64,000 nt of DNA. Origin: Homalodisca vitripennis (taxonomy: Eukaryota > Arthropoda > Insecta > Hemiptera > Cicadellidae). This document shows positions 10,690 to 22,499 of this stretch, piece after piece; position 1 is the first letter of the stretch, and every line of letters begins with the position of its first letter. The notes under the pieces are model-generated. The model saw only the letters and a program-made list of their open reading frames with translations. It had not been told where the DNA came from and ran no database searches. Position numbers and translations under genes: made by a program. The DNA is taken from the NCBI RefSeq assembly GCF_021130785.1, contig NC_060212.1, positions 145,207,001 to 145,271,000 on the forward strand, in the 5' to 3' direction.

Positions 10690-11440
10690 TTGAACTTTGA
10701 CTTTTATTCTTTCCACAGAATTCTTTACTCAATGATTTCGTTTCGAATACGTGCTTGTCACGACATGCAAGCTTCTAAAATTGGTAAAACTTTCCAATAC
10801 AGTATTGTTGACGTTACAATATTGGGTCGAAACGGTGAAATTCATCTTCAAGAACATTGGTGTCAAAGTATCAGCGGGCTGAGGTGCCCTTTGGCCCAGT
10901 TGCCTCCGCCACCGCCGCAGACACCGACACCTGTTCTGGTACCGCCAGATATGGGTGTGCTGCCGGCCTCGGCTCTGGCCCTTCGACTCTATTTCCATAC
11001 TTCACACGGTTTAATCACGGCCGGTCTCCAGTTTCTCGGAATGAGATCACCGTTTCAATCGGCAAAGCGGAAAATCGGCTTTGATGTAGACAACGGGACG
11101 TCGGTGAACATTAGGTGTAGGGTTCTCGCTAATGGGCCGTTTGTACATTTAAGGGTAACAACGCTGGGGAAAGTTGAATCCGATTGCGGGAGGGGTTGGG
11201 CGTGGCTCTTGCTGTAAAGTATGAAACTAGTTATAAATCTAGTGGATAACAAGGAGGAATTTTGCCATAAGAAAGAAAGCTGTCGTACCTATTTAGCCGG
11301 TCTCAGGTGTATTGGCTCAGAGTGGGTGGCACGGGTTCGGTTTCTAGGAGAGACAGAAAATCGACCAGAATGGTATCACAGATTTCCGATCGAGCACTTA
11401 AATGTCAAGTGTTGTAAAGGTTAAGCAGGTGGAGATTGAA
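10690..11440. other. G+C-rich island with a 175-codon open frame, probably non-coding
   Basis: An open frame of 175 codons (10690-11217, plus) spans an island richer in G+C from about 10850. Its product has a proline run near residues 73-83 and no domain, signal peptide or membrane segment that I recognise. Shorter frames overlap it in two other frames on both strands. The lack of a coherent protein signature and the general pattern of such islands in this window make a regulatory or structureless origin more likely than a gene. Confidence 0.3.
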
Positions 11441-11769
11441 AGCTGTGGAGACTTCTAACGACGTGGTTTAGATTTACATTAAAATGTAGGTCCCAAGGTT
11501 TCCTTGTTTGTAGATGCTGTGTTATTTATAATGGCATTATATGAAGAACAGTTAGTTCAAGTTTGCGTCAAGGCTAGGCATATTATGAAGCATTGCGTTA
11601 CTCGTACATAGCTCACTACGTGTGTGGTCCTAAGGTATATATTGTTCAGGAAATACTCAACTTGTTGTACCACAGCACCATAAGTGTGGAAATTATATTT
11701 ATCTATTCACTAAGAATTGTAAATACACGTTAAATTCTACGAGTCTTATGAATAAATAAGCACAACTGG

Positions 11770-12425
11770 ATTATTTACAATGTTTTCGTGTTTAAAGTTT
11801 TAAGTCTGTTCTACAGGAGAAGTGGCAATAAAGAAAATAATTTAATATATCACTATAATACTAGGAGCTGTTCTGCAGGTGATGTTAGACCAATTAAAGT
11901 AAACAAATCCATTTTTAGGCATTCCTATAGTTACCTTGCACCTAAATATTTTAATCAAGTCCCTTATTATATAAGACAGAGCATTAGACTTAGGGAATTT
12001 TGTTCACTGTTGAAAAGTTGGCTAATGACTAAACAAGATGTAGAATTTTTGAATCTTGTAATTAGTTAATGTAGTTTAATTATTTCCATAGCATACAATA
12101 TATGTCATAAATTAATGTTAATGCACATTTGAAAAACCTTTTCACAGTTCTAATTATTGAATAGTTATTACAATATTTAAGTAGTCTAGTTTAGAGTTTG
12201 AAAGCATAAACATTGCAGAGAGTGTCTTTCTTGAATATTTAAACTTTATGTGCTAGACTGAAAAAAATATTATTGTATTTTTATCTTTGCCTTATAAAAA
12301 CTGGCCACACTACTGGTTATGGCCAGTCAATTTCCAGGTTTTGTATTTGCAATTTCTGTTGTATGATGCTGATGGAAATAAATCATTTATTCATTCATTT
12401 ATTCATTATTTATTCATTATTAATG
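11770..12425 (+). mobile_element. 5'-truncated non-LTR retrotransposon (LINE), 3' end
   Basis: The frame at 11770-12069 carries YNTRS, then NKSIFRHSYSYLAPKYFNQV and IRLREFCSLLKSWLM, the pattern seen at the extreme C terminus of many Jockey/CR1-type reverse transcriptase proteins (YNTR ... R.SF.Y..PK.FN.LP ... FK..LK..L). No reverse transcriptase or endonuclease core precedes it, so the copy is truncated at its 5' end, at about 11770. After the stop there is about 300 bp of A+T-rich 3' UTR-like sequence ending GATGGAAATAAATCATTTATT, which runs into an imperfect ATTC/ATTT tandem tract (12385-12425), as is common at LINE 3' ends. Confidence 0.8.
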
Positions 12426-15085
12426 GAATTAAAATTTGTTCATCCTTTCGATGCCAATATATTTATAAATTCCTAGCGCCCTATTGCACAGTATCCGAAA
12501 TAAGACCCTAAATCGTAAAACTATCAAAGATTTGTATTCTTTAATCAAAGAATACATCAAAGAATCACATGGGGTTACATTTTCCTACATTTTGACAACG
12601 GTCTGACCGTCTGGGTACAATCTTTCTCAGATGGTTGACCAAAACTAGAACAATGGATATGAAAGTCTAGTATTGGTTTACTCCTGAAAGTAGTAACTTT
12701 ATTTAACATATTTCAGTATGAGTAGTAGGTTAGAGTATAGGGGAAAATGGAAGAGTAATTAATTTAAGAGGGGAAGGGCAATTAATTTAAGGACAGACGA
12801 AATATTTCTCGAGACTTGCTCATAGTTAGGTTACATGTAGTACAATGTCAATTATTAAATGTCATACGTATGTACTCATTTTGGTTACAGTCTATAAACA
12901 GCTTGTTTTCGGACAGACAAGAAGTCAGAAATTAAAATTTTGAAGTCCCTCGAATTATACCCTTCTTTAGGAGTTATAACTGTCCACGTTCTACACATTC
13001 ATAACAATTTGTTATCTCGTATAAGTTCTAAACTTTAATAAATTATTAAAAAAGACACGCATTTCTGGATTTGCTCTTTTGACAAACCCTTTGAAATAGG
13101 TAAAACTTTTTAAATTGGTATATGAACCCTATTAATCAATTAGATTGATTATTCTTTGAAATTTATAAACTACTCGAGGAGACATTGAAGTATATAAACA
13201 GGAAGCCTCATGAGATCCTGAATATTGTTAAAATGTAATTCTGGTTTTTGTGAGTTGTGCTAGAAAGAACCACATGACGTTTATCTCTCAACGAATAATT
13301 TGTACAGTACATAGTTTTTTCATTACCAGTTGATAATCAATTGAAGTGATGCACGTATACTCACAATGGTCAATATATAACATTTATAGCTGATCAAGGT
13401 GTTCATGTTTTCGAATAAGATAAATAATTCATAGTTCGTTGGATCTGAGAATTCAGTGAATAAAGGACTAAGGGATTGATACTCTAGTCTGGAAATCTCT
13501 ATTATGCGAACGTTAACAAAATGAAAATTATACTTGTATTACACCATTAGTTATTGATAAATTATCCAATATATACGATCACTTTAATACACCTGTGGTC
13601 TGCGAATTATGCTTAAAATGTAAATCAGCTGTAATAACAATTTCGCAGTTTATTGCTGAGTGAATATTGAATTGTTGTCTGACATTATTATTTGCAGTTG
13701 TTAGTTTAGTGTGTTTATTTTCTCCTAATTAGTGTTTATATTTTTAGAGGACTTATTTACATAAAGATTTGATATGTGCTTACTATTTTTTCATATACAT
13801 CTCACGAAGGCAAACTCAAACAGGTTTGTAAATACATTTTGTTGTGTAAGTATTATCTATACTGAACGAATCAAATCTTCCATAATTAATTGTAACAATT
13901 TATTATATTTCATGCTCAATAAGATAAAAGCGTGTTGTAAAGTAAGTAGAAACTAATTTTTGCAAAGGACTATAAAGCGGAAAAAATAGGGATGGAATTT
14001 GAAGCAGATACTTTGCAGTAGGCACGGGGATTTCAAGTTGGTTACTTTTCAAAAGTGGGTGAGATCGAAACAGCCACTCCTTGAATTATGTTTCAACGAG
14101 AGGGTCCGCGAACAAACAATTTGCGTGTTTCTGATCGTACAAAAGTATATAATACGTTCTCAAGTCTGATAAAATAAATAGACTAGGCCTACATAAATTA
14201 TAAACAAGTACACAACTGTATAGCTAGTGTAAAATCAATAAAAAAGGTCAAGTAGTTGACTTGCAGGTAAAGCATGTATCTATCTTAGGTTTATTTTGCA
14301 TATGAAATCAAATGTTAATGCAATTGTTCTCATAACAGCACTTACCGAACATTTCTGCATTTTAGAAAATGACCCCCTAGAGCCCAAAACCATCCCTGTT
14401 CAAATCTGTTGGGTCTTGAAACAATATCAGCAGTCTCATTAAATTTGAGATATAGTTAATGAACACATTTCATTCTTCCGAGTCTTCTCTCTGTTTAAGA
14501 AAGTTACATGATTTATTTTCTTGTTTAGATAACATATGTTATTGTTGTCATTGATATATTTATAACCTTATATATTTATTTTTCTATTTGTTATAGTTTT
14601 AATTTTAACTTAAATGATTTTGATAATGTCCCAGAAAAGTTACGAAATATTAAGCTTTCCAAGTTGTAGAAACACGTATTGTTTTATCTTTATTTTTTGC
14701 CTGTATATAGTAAGTTGAAAATTTTATACAAAATTTATCTCATGAATGTCTCCGCTATGTTTGTTGCCCAACTTAGTACACCATGTGTTGCATTATGAAA
14801 ATAAATTCGTTCTAACTTAAAAATATCATAACACGAATATTTATGAAGCCAATCAATTAAAAGTGTCTGGAATGGTTATAATATTTCCTAACTTTTTGAT
14901 TAGCAATATTTTTCTATCTTGAACGTCTTTTAGATGTTCAGGTAAATCCCATGAGAAAAAATTATAAAACTTGTTTTTCAAAATCTACCCATTCTTTCTA
15001 CTAAGCCCAAAAACCTTCTTCCACATATGACAAAACGCAAATACATTTTGTTTCCATACCGTTACATAGAACAGATGAGTCCACT
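12426..15085. other. Long A+T-rich stretch, nothing recognised
   Basis: No frame above 60 codons with a recognisable domain and no inverted or tandem repeat that I could define. The 60-codon frame at 13774-13956 is A+T-rich and taken as chance. Confidence 0.5.
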
Positions 15086-15480
15086 CAGATAAATCGCTGG
15101 AGATAATAAGGAAAGTTCAACAGCTCCAGGTTTGCCCCGGCCAGATGGTCCAGATCATATCACGGCCGAATTTAGTTGTGAGAGCTGAAACAAATTGCGG
15201 GCAATTCACCCCAGCGGTTTCATTTCAGAAATGAAAAATCTTGCTTTCAGTCTCGCAAAGAAAGTGTAGAAAATCTATATTGGGTTGTCACAACGTGGGG
15301 GGAGAGGTGGAGAAAAACTAGAGCAAAATATGTCGGTCGATTTGTCACCGCCCGGGACACAAAAATTCTGCATTCCTCCGGTCATGTAGACGACTCACTC
15401 GAGTGCCTGTTCTAACTCCGATGCTCCAGCGTCGAAATTGGCAAAACCTTTCTGACGTCCAAATCATTTTCGGTGTAGGG
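15086..15480. promoter_or_regulatory. Candidate regulatory island
   Basis: A patch richer in G+C and CpG between A+T-rich flanks, with no open frame of note. It contains the short palindrome TTTCATTTCAGAAATGAAA near 15221-15239 (8-bp perfect arms) and words such as GAGATAATAAGG (GATA-like) and CACCGCCCGGGACAC. Regulatory role is inferred from composition only. Confidence 0.25.
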
Positions 15481-16325
15481 GCGGTTTTCATTCCATGTAA
15501 GAACAGTCTTGTTCATTCGTTTCCTTCGTTTCAATTGGTTAAGTACTCTCACCACGGCACTTTTTTCACCAGTTGATCATTTTCTTTTTGCTATTCTTTG
15601 GTGAAAACATTTGGCTGGTCGGCTTTACTTTTTCGCTTAGTAGCCAAACTTACCTGATTTAATAAATCTTTTATATAGCCTAAATCAAACAAAGCTCTAA
15701 CTAACATTAACTGTAACAGTTATCGTCAATTAAGGCGAGTTATCAAGATTCTAGCGACAATAAAACAAATACTTTGTTTATGTTTTAAAGAAAGATTGAT
15801 TTACATATCCACGTACTTTATGTATAGTTTGTCTTGAAACAGAATCCACTGAGATATAGGTCTCCCTATTATACAATAACTGATTATTTAAAACAACAAA
15901 GTACGGTTCATTATATTTAAACGCAGTATACACTAGTATTAAGTTTTTTACAAGGGTTATTACCATTAATTCGACTAGTGGTTAAATTGTTATACACATT
16001 ATGAAGTACACAAATTATAAAAGTAGAATTAGAAATATTTGTTATATAAAACTAATTGATAAGAGGTATAATGGTTACATACATTATGAAGGATATTACA
16101 CAAAGTATGATTATATAATTGAAAAACGTATACTTGGATAAATGGAGGAAATACCAAAAATACTGTTTAAGAAATGTTGTAAAACTCTGTTAAATTTAGA
16201 CTTGTTAGAAATATCTTTAATCACTATAAATTATTTAAAACGTTTGATTTTGTATATTCCCAATTAATGGACATCTCGAAAATGTTTTACCCAGTAAATA
16301 TTTACACTTATTATAAGGTGATATT

Positions 16326-16326
<1 letters not shown>
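15481..16326. other. A+T-rich stretch, nothing recognised
   Basis: A 62-codon minus frame at 15778-15966 has no recognisable features. Confidence 0.55.

Positions 16327-16377
<51 letters not shown>
16327..16377. repeat. Poly-T run of 51
   Basis: Fifty-one uninterrupted T. Such a tract can be the 3' poly-A of a retroposed sequence inserted on the minus strand, which would then lie to the right, but I could not identify that sequence or flanking target duplications. Length in the assembly may be unreliable. Confidence 0.95.
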
Positions 16378-16381
<4 letters not shown>

Positions 16382-17490
16382 ATTATTTTTGTACATAAGT
16401 CTAGCATATAAAACAGCACTCAGGATAGAAACACAATTGTGTTTATGTCGTAGCTTTGATTTTAGATTGTACAGTTTGAAGCCATGTCTTATCGTTTATT
16501 AGTGGTACTTCTATCTGTTTAAACGTTTTAACGTTTTTCTATGTATAAAATATTTTGATAATGAAAACCAAAAACATAAGATATAAAATGTGGGTTAAAT
16601 AATAAATTATTAAGCTCGGTCAAATTCTATTAAGAAGATAATATGATTAATAGTCCACTAACTTTGTGCCGAGTAGTGCCTACGTGTGTGGTCACATGCA
16701 ACACTTATGGCACCTTTAAAAGAGAAATATTGTTTTCGCCAACATTTTCGGACCGTACTGTTTTCATCACAAGGGACTTTTATTTTATAGCTGTGGGAAA
16801 CTGTGGGAATATTTGGACCGCATGAGCGTGATCACAACAATGAGTTTGGTCCTCAGGAATGAAGTTTATGGTAGACCCTTCTAATGGGTTAAGAGTAGGA
16901 GTTCCCTGGGGGAATGTGTTTTTATAGGTAAAAGTCTGATCGTTGTCGCAGTTATTTTTTTTTGCACAGCTCCATTACTAGCTTCGTACTTTATACTTGA
17001 CACTCTGTTTTTGTGGATTCCTAACGATTATGTTTGTTAGTTTATGTAATTTATCCCTCTCACTCATTTGTCTAATATAATTAAATAAATTAAAAATATA
17101 CATTTATTACTATGTTATGCTCATAAAGTCGCAATTTTATTTTGGACGAGAATACTGACAATCGTCAACTTTTCCTATGATAAGCATATTTGGTATGAAT
17201 ATGTTATTTTTACAAATACTAACTTCAAAAACTACTAATCTCACAGAAGTGCCAAATAAAAACACGGAAACTAAACATAATTTACTAAATCTTGTTAAAT
17301 ACATTGATCAATATGTACTTAATACAGTGATTATTTTGCATCTGGTCCTGTAGCAGTTGACGTAGATTTAATTTAACTCATTTCAATAAGCAAATAAAAT
17401 ATTGATTATCTCATTCCATGAATAAGTCATTCAAATCTATTGAAACTGAGTCGCATTACATAGAATATAAAAAATTATATTTTTTGGGGA
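16378..17490. other. A+T-rich stretch, nothing recognised
   Basis: The 60-codon frame at 16643-16825 shows no domain or signal peptide. Otherwise empty. Confidence 0.5.
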
Positions 17491-18480
17491 TTTTTATAGC
17501 CTTATAACCGGCAAGTAGCCTCGTAAAATAACAAGCCCCGCCCACACTTGTCTCCAGAAACATTGTCAGCTGACAATCTCCACTGTGCTTTTTCCTACCT
17601 ATCTGATGTTTCCAACTAGTCTGTTCGGGTACAAATCAACATGTTTCTGGCTACAAAATAAAATTGTTTTGTTTCACAACCGTATGGAAAACGCAAACAA
17701 TGTATACAAGACGTGGTTTGTTGAAATTCTGCCTATGTGGACGTGTCTGTTGACAAGATAGGGAATGCGACCGTCCTTGCACAGTTGTTAGCACAATATC
17801 GGTTTGGGTATCGTGAACACGTAGGCTATTGCAAACTGTATAAGAATCACCACTTGCCAGGCACCTCAAAATAACAGCAGGTCGAAGTGTACCTAAAATG
17901 GAAACTCTGAAACGCATACATTTCTTTGTTACCTTTGGTCCAAAAAAAGTTAATAGTAGCTGTAAATCTGGAAGGGCTTTTGTTACGAAATTTTAAAACC
18001 TGTGCCTTCATTAAATTCTGTGTTCCGATAGTATTTGCGAAGCCACCATCACGTCTTCTTCAGTGAAAATTGTTGCTCTTTGTCATACGGTTCAAAATAA
18101 AGCAAGCACAACCCTACGTCCTCTTCATACACCATTTCGGCACACACTGGCCTGTTAGTAGACGCAAAGCAAGCAAGATACGTGTATCAGAAACTGAGTC
18201 GCCGTACAGTTGGCTAACTCTCTGCAGGTGTGGACGAAGCCGAAAGAGTTAGAGGTTCCCAAATATCCAAAGTGTCCAAAACGGGACGTGATGAAGGGCT
18301 GAGACTGAGGCCAGTGGACGATAATGTCCAAGAGCCTGGGCAGGTGCGGCACACGCTCGCCAGATGTCGTCTGTTGGACTGATTGGTGCAGGCAGCAAGC
18401 TGCCCTCGCCCCTGGCTCGGTTATCGCCGATTTCAACCTGCGCAGGAGCTGGGTCTCCCCCAGTACCGTTAGGTATTATT
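17491..18480. promoter_or_regulatory. Two mixed-composition islands with a 16-bp palindrome
   Basis: ATTGTCAGCTGACAAT at 17562-17577 is a perfect 16-bp palindrome centred on the E-box CAGCTG and lies just after a GC-box-like word, CCCCGCCCAC. A second richer patch spans about 18150-18480. Open frames of 60-109 codons overlap on both strands here and none has a domain. Regulatory use is a guess. Confidence 0.25.
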
Positions 18481-18775
18481 TATGAGCTTACATGGATTGT
18501 GATTTTCATTTCAAATGCTTCTATCTTTTCTTTGTGTTTTGGCTTGCTCCAGCCCGATTGGTGCATTTCCAAATCACTTCTTCTTCGTCCGTATATAGTC
18601 TGGAATACAAAAAAAGCGCAGATTATTTCTTATTTCACCATTATATTCTGCAACAAGCGAGCCCTGTTTAACACGCTGTGTTTGAGCGCTTAAATTGACC
18701 TATGTTGTATTTAGAGGATTCCAAATTTTATTTTATTTTGTTTTTTGTTTAAATTTTGTTATTGACGATAGAAGG

Positions 18776-18890
18776 CTTGAAAGGATAGCAGGATTTCGGA
18801 CATTTCCCTTCGTTATAAGGTTATAAAAGGTATAACACCCTTTTATAACCTATAATGATGGCAAAGGTCCGAAACCCTCTTATCCTTCCC
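18776..18890. repeat. Long imperfect hairpin, arms about 52 nt, loop 8 nt
   Basis: The left arm (18776-18830) contains GGATTTCGGACATTTCCC and AGGTTATAAAAGG. The right arm (18839-18890), reverse-complemented, contains GGGTTTCGGACCTTTGCC and AGGTTATAAAAGG. The 13 bp next to the loop pair perfectly and about 43 of 52 positions pair overall. The size fits either a tiny inverted-repeat transposon or a microRNA-like precursor; transcription is unknown. Confidence 0.75.
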
Positions 18891-20495
18891 AATTGGATGT
18901 CTTCCACATCATTGTCTTATCTCATTAAAACCTTAAGAATAATCTGCTATTGTAATAAATTATGATAAAAATCTAAGTGAAATATTTTCCAGATTCTGTT
19001 AACCTTCCCATGAGAGGTTGGATAAACACAGCCGGTATCAGTAAATAGTGTCTAAAGACGTATGGTGAGTGTGTAGAACTGTGGAAGTGTGTTTGTATAC
19101 GTCGCACCTTTAAAAGATTGAACTGATTTCACGATCACTGAATAACTGTTCTATGTTTGGGATTTAGTACAGCATTAGCATATCTTTGACTGTGTCGTTT
19201 TGGACTCCTCGATTCATAAAGACAAATACCATAGAAACGCACCTGGAAAGTTCAATTCTGGCTGGTTTATACCTTCCTATACTGGGAACATAAAATGGTC
19301 TTTGATAAATATGGCCTTGTGGTTTATTCTATAAGAACAATGTTAACAATTTGACACCATTATTTTTTGTCGCATTTTTATACGCATCCTGACTCTTAGG
19401 TTTTTCTTGAAAAGTCTACACATTTTCAATGTTTAAACAATTAAATATATATCTAAAATGAATCATGTTATAGTGCATAGTTTAGGTTTGAGCTTATATT
19501 CCCAAAATATCGCGCCAAAAATTTCAGTACAATCATAAGTACTGAAGGTTATGATCACAACATAACCCATCACACCTTCAAAATCATTGTTCAAACTGAT
19601 GTAAAGATAAAACTGTAAATGTAGATTAAACAATAACAAATTGAATGAAAATCCATGCAGGCGTCAACCCTATACACAGCATGTATCCATACGCCATCCC
19701 GATTGTGCTTACTCTTATTCATGTGTCTCCCACACTATATACTGCGAAGAAAAGAGTTGAATATAAACTAAATATTGATGAACTAGACGTTTTCTGGTTT
19801 CATGCCGCAGATCTATTTGGTGGAACCCGTTTAAAAGTTAATTTTTATGTATATTGTTTCTTTTACAACACCAAATAACTCTTAGTTATTATATATTTGT
19901 CTTGAATAGAAATCATAAATAATTCAAAAATAAGACATACCGTATTACTATGGTACATGTATGAAGTATGATGACAGAAAAAAGATCTGTTTGTTTTTAA
20001 ACTGATTGATATCAGCTTAGGGTCACTAAAAAGCATAATACGTGTATATATTAAAAAGATACTATCAAATCTATTTACAGTGTATGGTAAACTTTGTATA
20101 AATATTGGAATCTCATTATATTTTATTAATTTTATATCCATCCCATCCGTTCCTTTATCCAACCCATGTTCAAGTTAAGCTTAGCAATGGTAAGTGTAAC
20201 TTATTTTCGTTTTACATCAGGTTAGACTGAATTCTAAGATTTCCAATTTATTAGCTGAGTTTTGGTATAAAACGCCAAAATAAAATCTAAATGTTTATAT
20301 CTTTGTAGACGTCAAATTTTCATGTTTTCACAGTTTGTTTTAAGTGTGTATTTATCTTTTTATTGTTTTTATAAAGCCAGTATATATTTTTACCTCTTTG
20401 TAATAAAGGAATTACGAAATGCCAATCATTCTTTTTTTATTTGACAGGGTCCTTAATTTTTCACAAATTAATTTCGTCTCCATACTAGTGTTGGT
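18891..20495. other. A+T-rich stretch, nothing recognised
   Basis: Frames of 77 codons (19645-19878, plus) and 99 codons (19863-20162, minus) lack recognisable domains and are A+T-driven. Confidence 0.5.
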
Positions 20496-21590
20496 GTTGT
20501 GTGTATGTGGTGTAGTTGGGGGGGAGGGTTGTGTTGGGGGTGCCCTACCCCCCGTGTCTACGCCGCTCCGACCAACGCGACGTAGTGTAGCGGTCATCCT
20601 CTTGTGAATGTAGCACCGCTCCCAGGGATTTTAAAACAAGGCTGCAACCCACATATCAGGAATGTCAATTGCGGATTATTTGCAGACTGTTCAGGACCGT
20701 CAGGATCTCAGAAGCTGCGTAGGTTCTTGTTGAAGGCTTTACAGGCGCTCCTCTTTTTGAAGTCGAGATAAAGAAGATAAACTATCTGCTGAAACTCGGG
20801 AGTCTCTTTTCCTTCCTCCGAGGTTGTAACTTCTTCCTAAGAGAAGAAAATATGAAGATTCTGGTCTTGACGCCTGTCCTGTTGAAGGTTAACTGTAAGA
20901 CGGTACCAAAGGGTTTCTGCTTGTGGACAGAAACTTTCCTCTCTGAGTTTTAACCTCTTCCTAATACAGGAGGCAGTGGATGACTTAAAGCCCTCTTTTT
21001 GCAGCTACTACTGGAGATCTACTTTCGAATAGAGCTTCTAGGACGTCTCTAGTCTCTAGTTGGTGACTTCCTTTTCCACCAAAGGAATCTCCTGTGCTGG
21101 AAGGCTGGTGACTGTTTTCTGGGTGTGGAAGGAAGGGAAGATGAAAACCTCTCAAGTAACTCCTTGAACTCTCTTTACGACTCTTCCTTAAGGGTTGGTT
21201 ATTTGTAAGTTGAAGCTTTGCGGAAATAGAAGATAGCCAAACACGTCCTACTAGCTCGAGTCTTTTTAATGAAAGACACTTGGTATCCACGGTAATGGCT
21301 AACAATGAAGATTTTCAATTTTTATTCAGTTCCTATGGAAGCAAATATACCTTTCAATAGAAAATAGATACTTGTATAAGCCCAAGAGATCATTGTCACC
21401 CTCTCCTCGGGCAACATGTGAACGTATATTGGACAACATATATTCTCTAGATTTTTAGAATATAGGAGTTAAATACTAATATAATATTAATATAGTTGGT
21501 GTAAATTAAAATGTTCGCATTGAAGATATCAAACGAAAATTAAATAAATATTGGTGAATCAGGCTCTGTATGGCTTCAGGTGACTTGAAC
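20496..21590. other. Purine/pyrimidine-skewed region, no gene recognised
   Basis: A G-rich/C-rich patch at 20516-20560 is followed by about 550 bp with recurring CTTCCT/GAAG words (for example AACTTCTTCCTAAGAG near 20828 and AACCTCTTCCTAATAC near 20951), which hints at a very degenerate tandem origin. A 106-codon minus frame (20985-21305) has no recognisable domain. I cannot decide between decayed repeat and chance. Confidence 0.3.
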
Positions 21591-21908
21591 TTAGGCCCCC
21601 CATCCACTTACAGTTCTAACTGCAGTCCTGGACTGAGACAGTCCGGGACTGCAGTTAGAACTGTAAGTGGATGGGGAATCCGGCAGGCGAATCGTTGGAC
21701 TGTCAACTGTCGCACGGTGCGACAGTTCAACGATCGGACTGCAGGCGGAACTGCTAGTTAGTGGAGGCTCCCGTGACAGGCCACAGTCGACAGTCCAAGC
21801 TGCGAGATATGCGCATGCGCTAGCTCAGCTGCTCCGTGTCGGCCTCATGCGTCATTGAGTGGTGAGCGTTTGGTGGTTGCGCATTGTTTTGTTTGTGACG
21901 CGGCAATC

Positions 21909-22030
21909 ATGGCCAGTTGGTCGAAGGATAATCTTTTACAGTTTATAGAGGAGTTTAGGAAACATGAATGTGTATGGAAGGTTAAGTCAAAAGACTATCA
22001 CAATAGGGAAAAGAAGGAAGCAGCCATTCT
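21909..22030 (+). pseudogene. Truncated MADF-domain protein of a Harbinger element
   Basis: Translation from the ATG at 21909 gives MASWSKDNLLQFIEEF, then HECVWKVKSKDYHNREKKEA before a stop at 22035-22037. This matches the first half of a MADF (Myb/SANT-like) domain: an acidic/hydrophobic first helix, then the W...S.DY.NR..K.. segment. In Harbinger elements this second gene normally encodes a protein that helps the transposase bind DNA and enter the nucleus. Here the domain is cut right after its KKEA segment, where the sequence passes into the antisense of the transposase gene. An upstream in-frame ATG at 21855 exists; the 21909 start best fits the family pattern. The remnant is too short to fold as a MADF domain. 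Confidence 0.85.
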
Positions 22031-22204
22031 TAAGTAGTTTTTCCAGTCTCTAGGATATGCTTCAAGCTCCCTAAGAAGGTGAACGTGGTTAAATCTCTTC
22101 CTCTGAAGCCATTCTTTTTTCCACATTTGATGCCTTCGTTTCTTGCGTTTTTTAATAGCTACCGCTATTACAGCGTATGCTGCCAAATCTTCAAACGTAG
22201 ACAT
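22010..22204 (-). pseudogene. Truncated HARBI1-like transposase of a Harbinger element
   Basis: The minus-strand frame starts at 22204 with MSTFEDLAAYAVIAVAIKKR, then a basic run, WKKEWLQRKRF, HLLRELEAYPRDWKNYLRM, and then crosses the deletion junction. This is the usual N terminus of HARBI1/PIF transposases (basic segment, a W...WL.RR motif, LL.EL, then NFLRM). The DDE nuclease core that should follow is missing entirely. Convergent orientation with the MADF gene is normal for these elements, so the deletion removed the middle, including both 3' portions. Confidence 0.85.
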
Positions 22205-22499
22205 TGCACTTTAACTTCACATACGATAAGAACTTAGAATGCACTTTTCCTACAGCCACAAAACGAATAATATAACTAAAAATATAATAAATAATATAAC
22301 GAATAATAACTACAAAGTACACACCTACGGCAAAACACCGGAAAGACTGACCACGACAACCACGCCACCGAACGGACTGCGGTCCGCGACTGCAGTCCGT
22401 ACTGACGTGAACATTTTTCAACAGTCCACAGTCCACCGTTCACAGTTCTGACTGCAGTCAAGAACTGCAGTTCGAACTGTAAGTGGATGGGGGGCCTTA

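Larger units (their letters stand above)
21594..22496. mobile_element. Internally deleted PIF/Harbinger transposon, 903 bp
   Basis: Flanked by TTA at 21591-21593 and 22497-22499, the 3-bp target duplication typical of PIF/Harbinger. The 32-bp terminal inverted repeats differ at one position; both start GGCCCCCCATCCACTTACAG. The left end carries a second, inverted copy of the terminus, making a near-perfect 38-bp-arm palindrome at 21598-21676 (37 of 38 paired, 3-nt loop). Subterminal ACTGCAGT, CAGTCC and GGACTG words recur at both ends and are plausible transposase binding sites. Inside, the starts of two Harbinger genes face each other: a MADF-type DNA-binding protein (plus) and a HARBI1-like transposase (minus), joined at a deletion near 22019-22026. 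The element cannot mobilise itself. Confidence 0.93.

Noticed and set aside
10690..11217. 175-codon gene
   Set aside because: No domain, no consistent codon pattern and overlapping frames; a G+C-rich patch with few stops is sufficient.
16643..16825. Small secreted protein
   Set aside because: The 60-residue frame has cysteines but no signal peptide, promoter or splice context.
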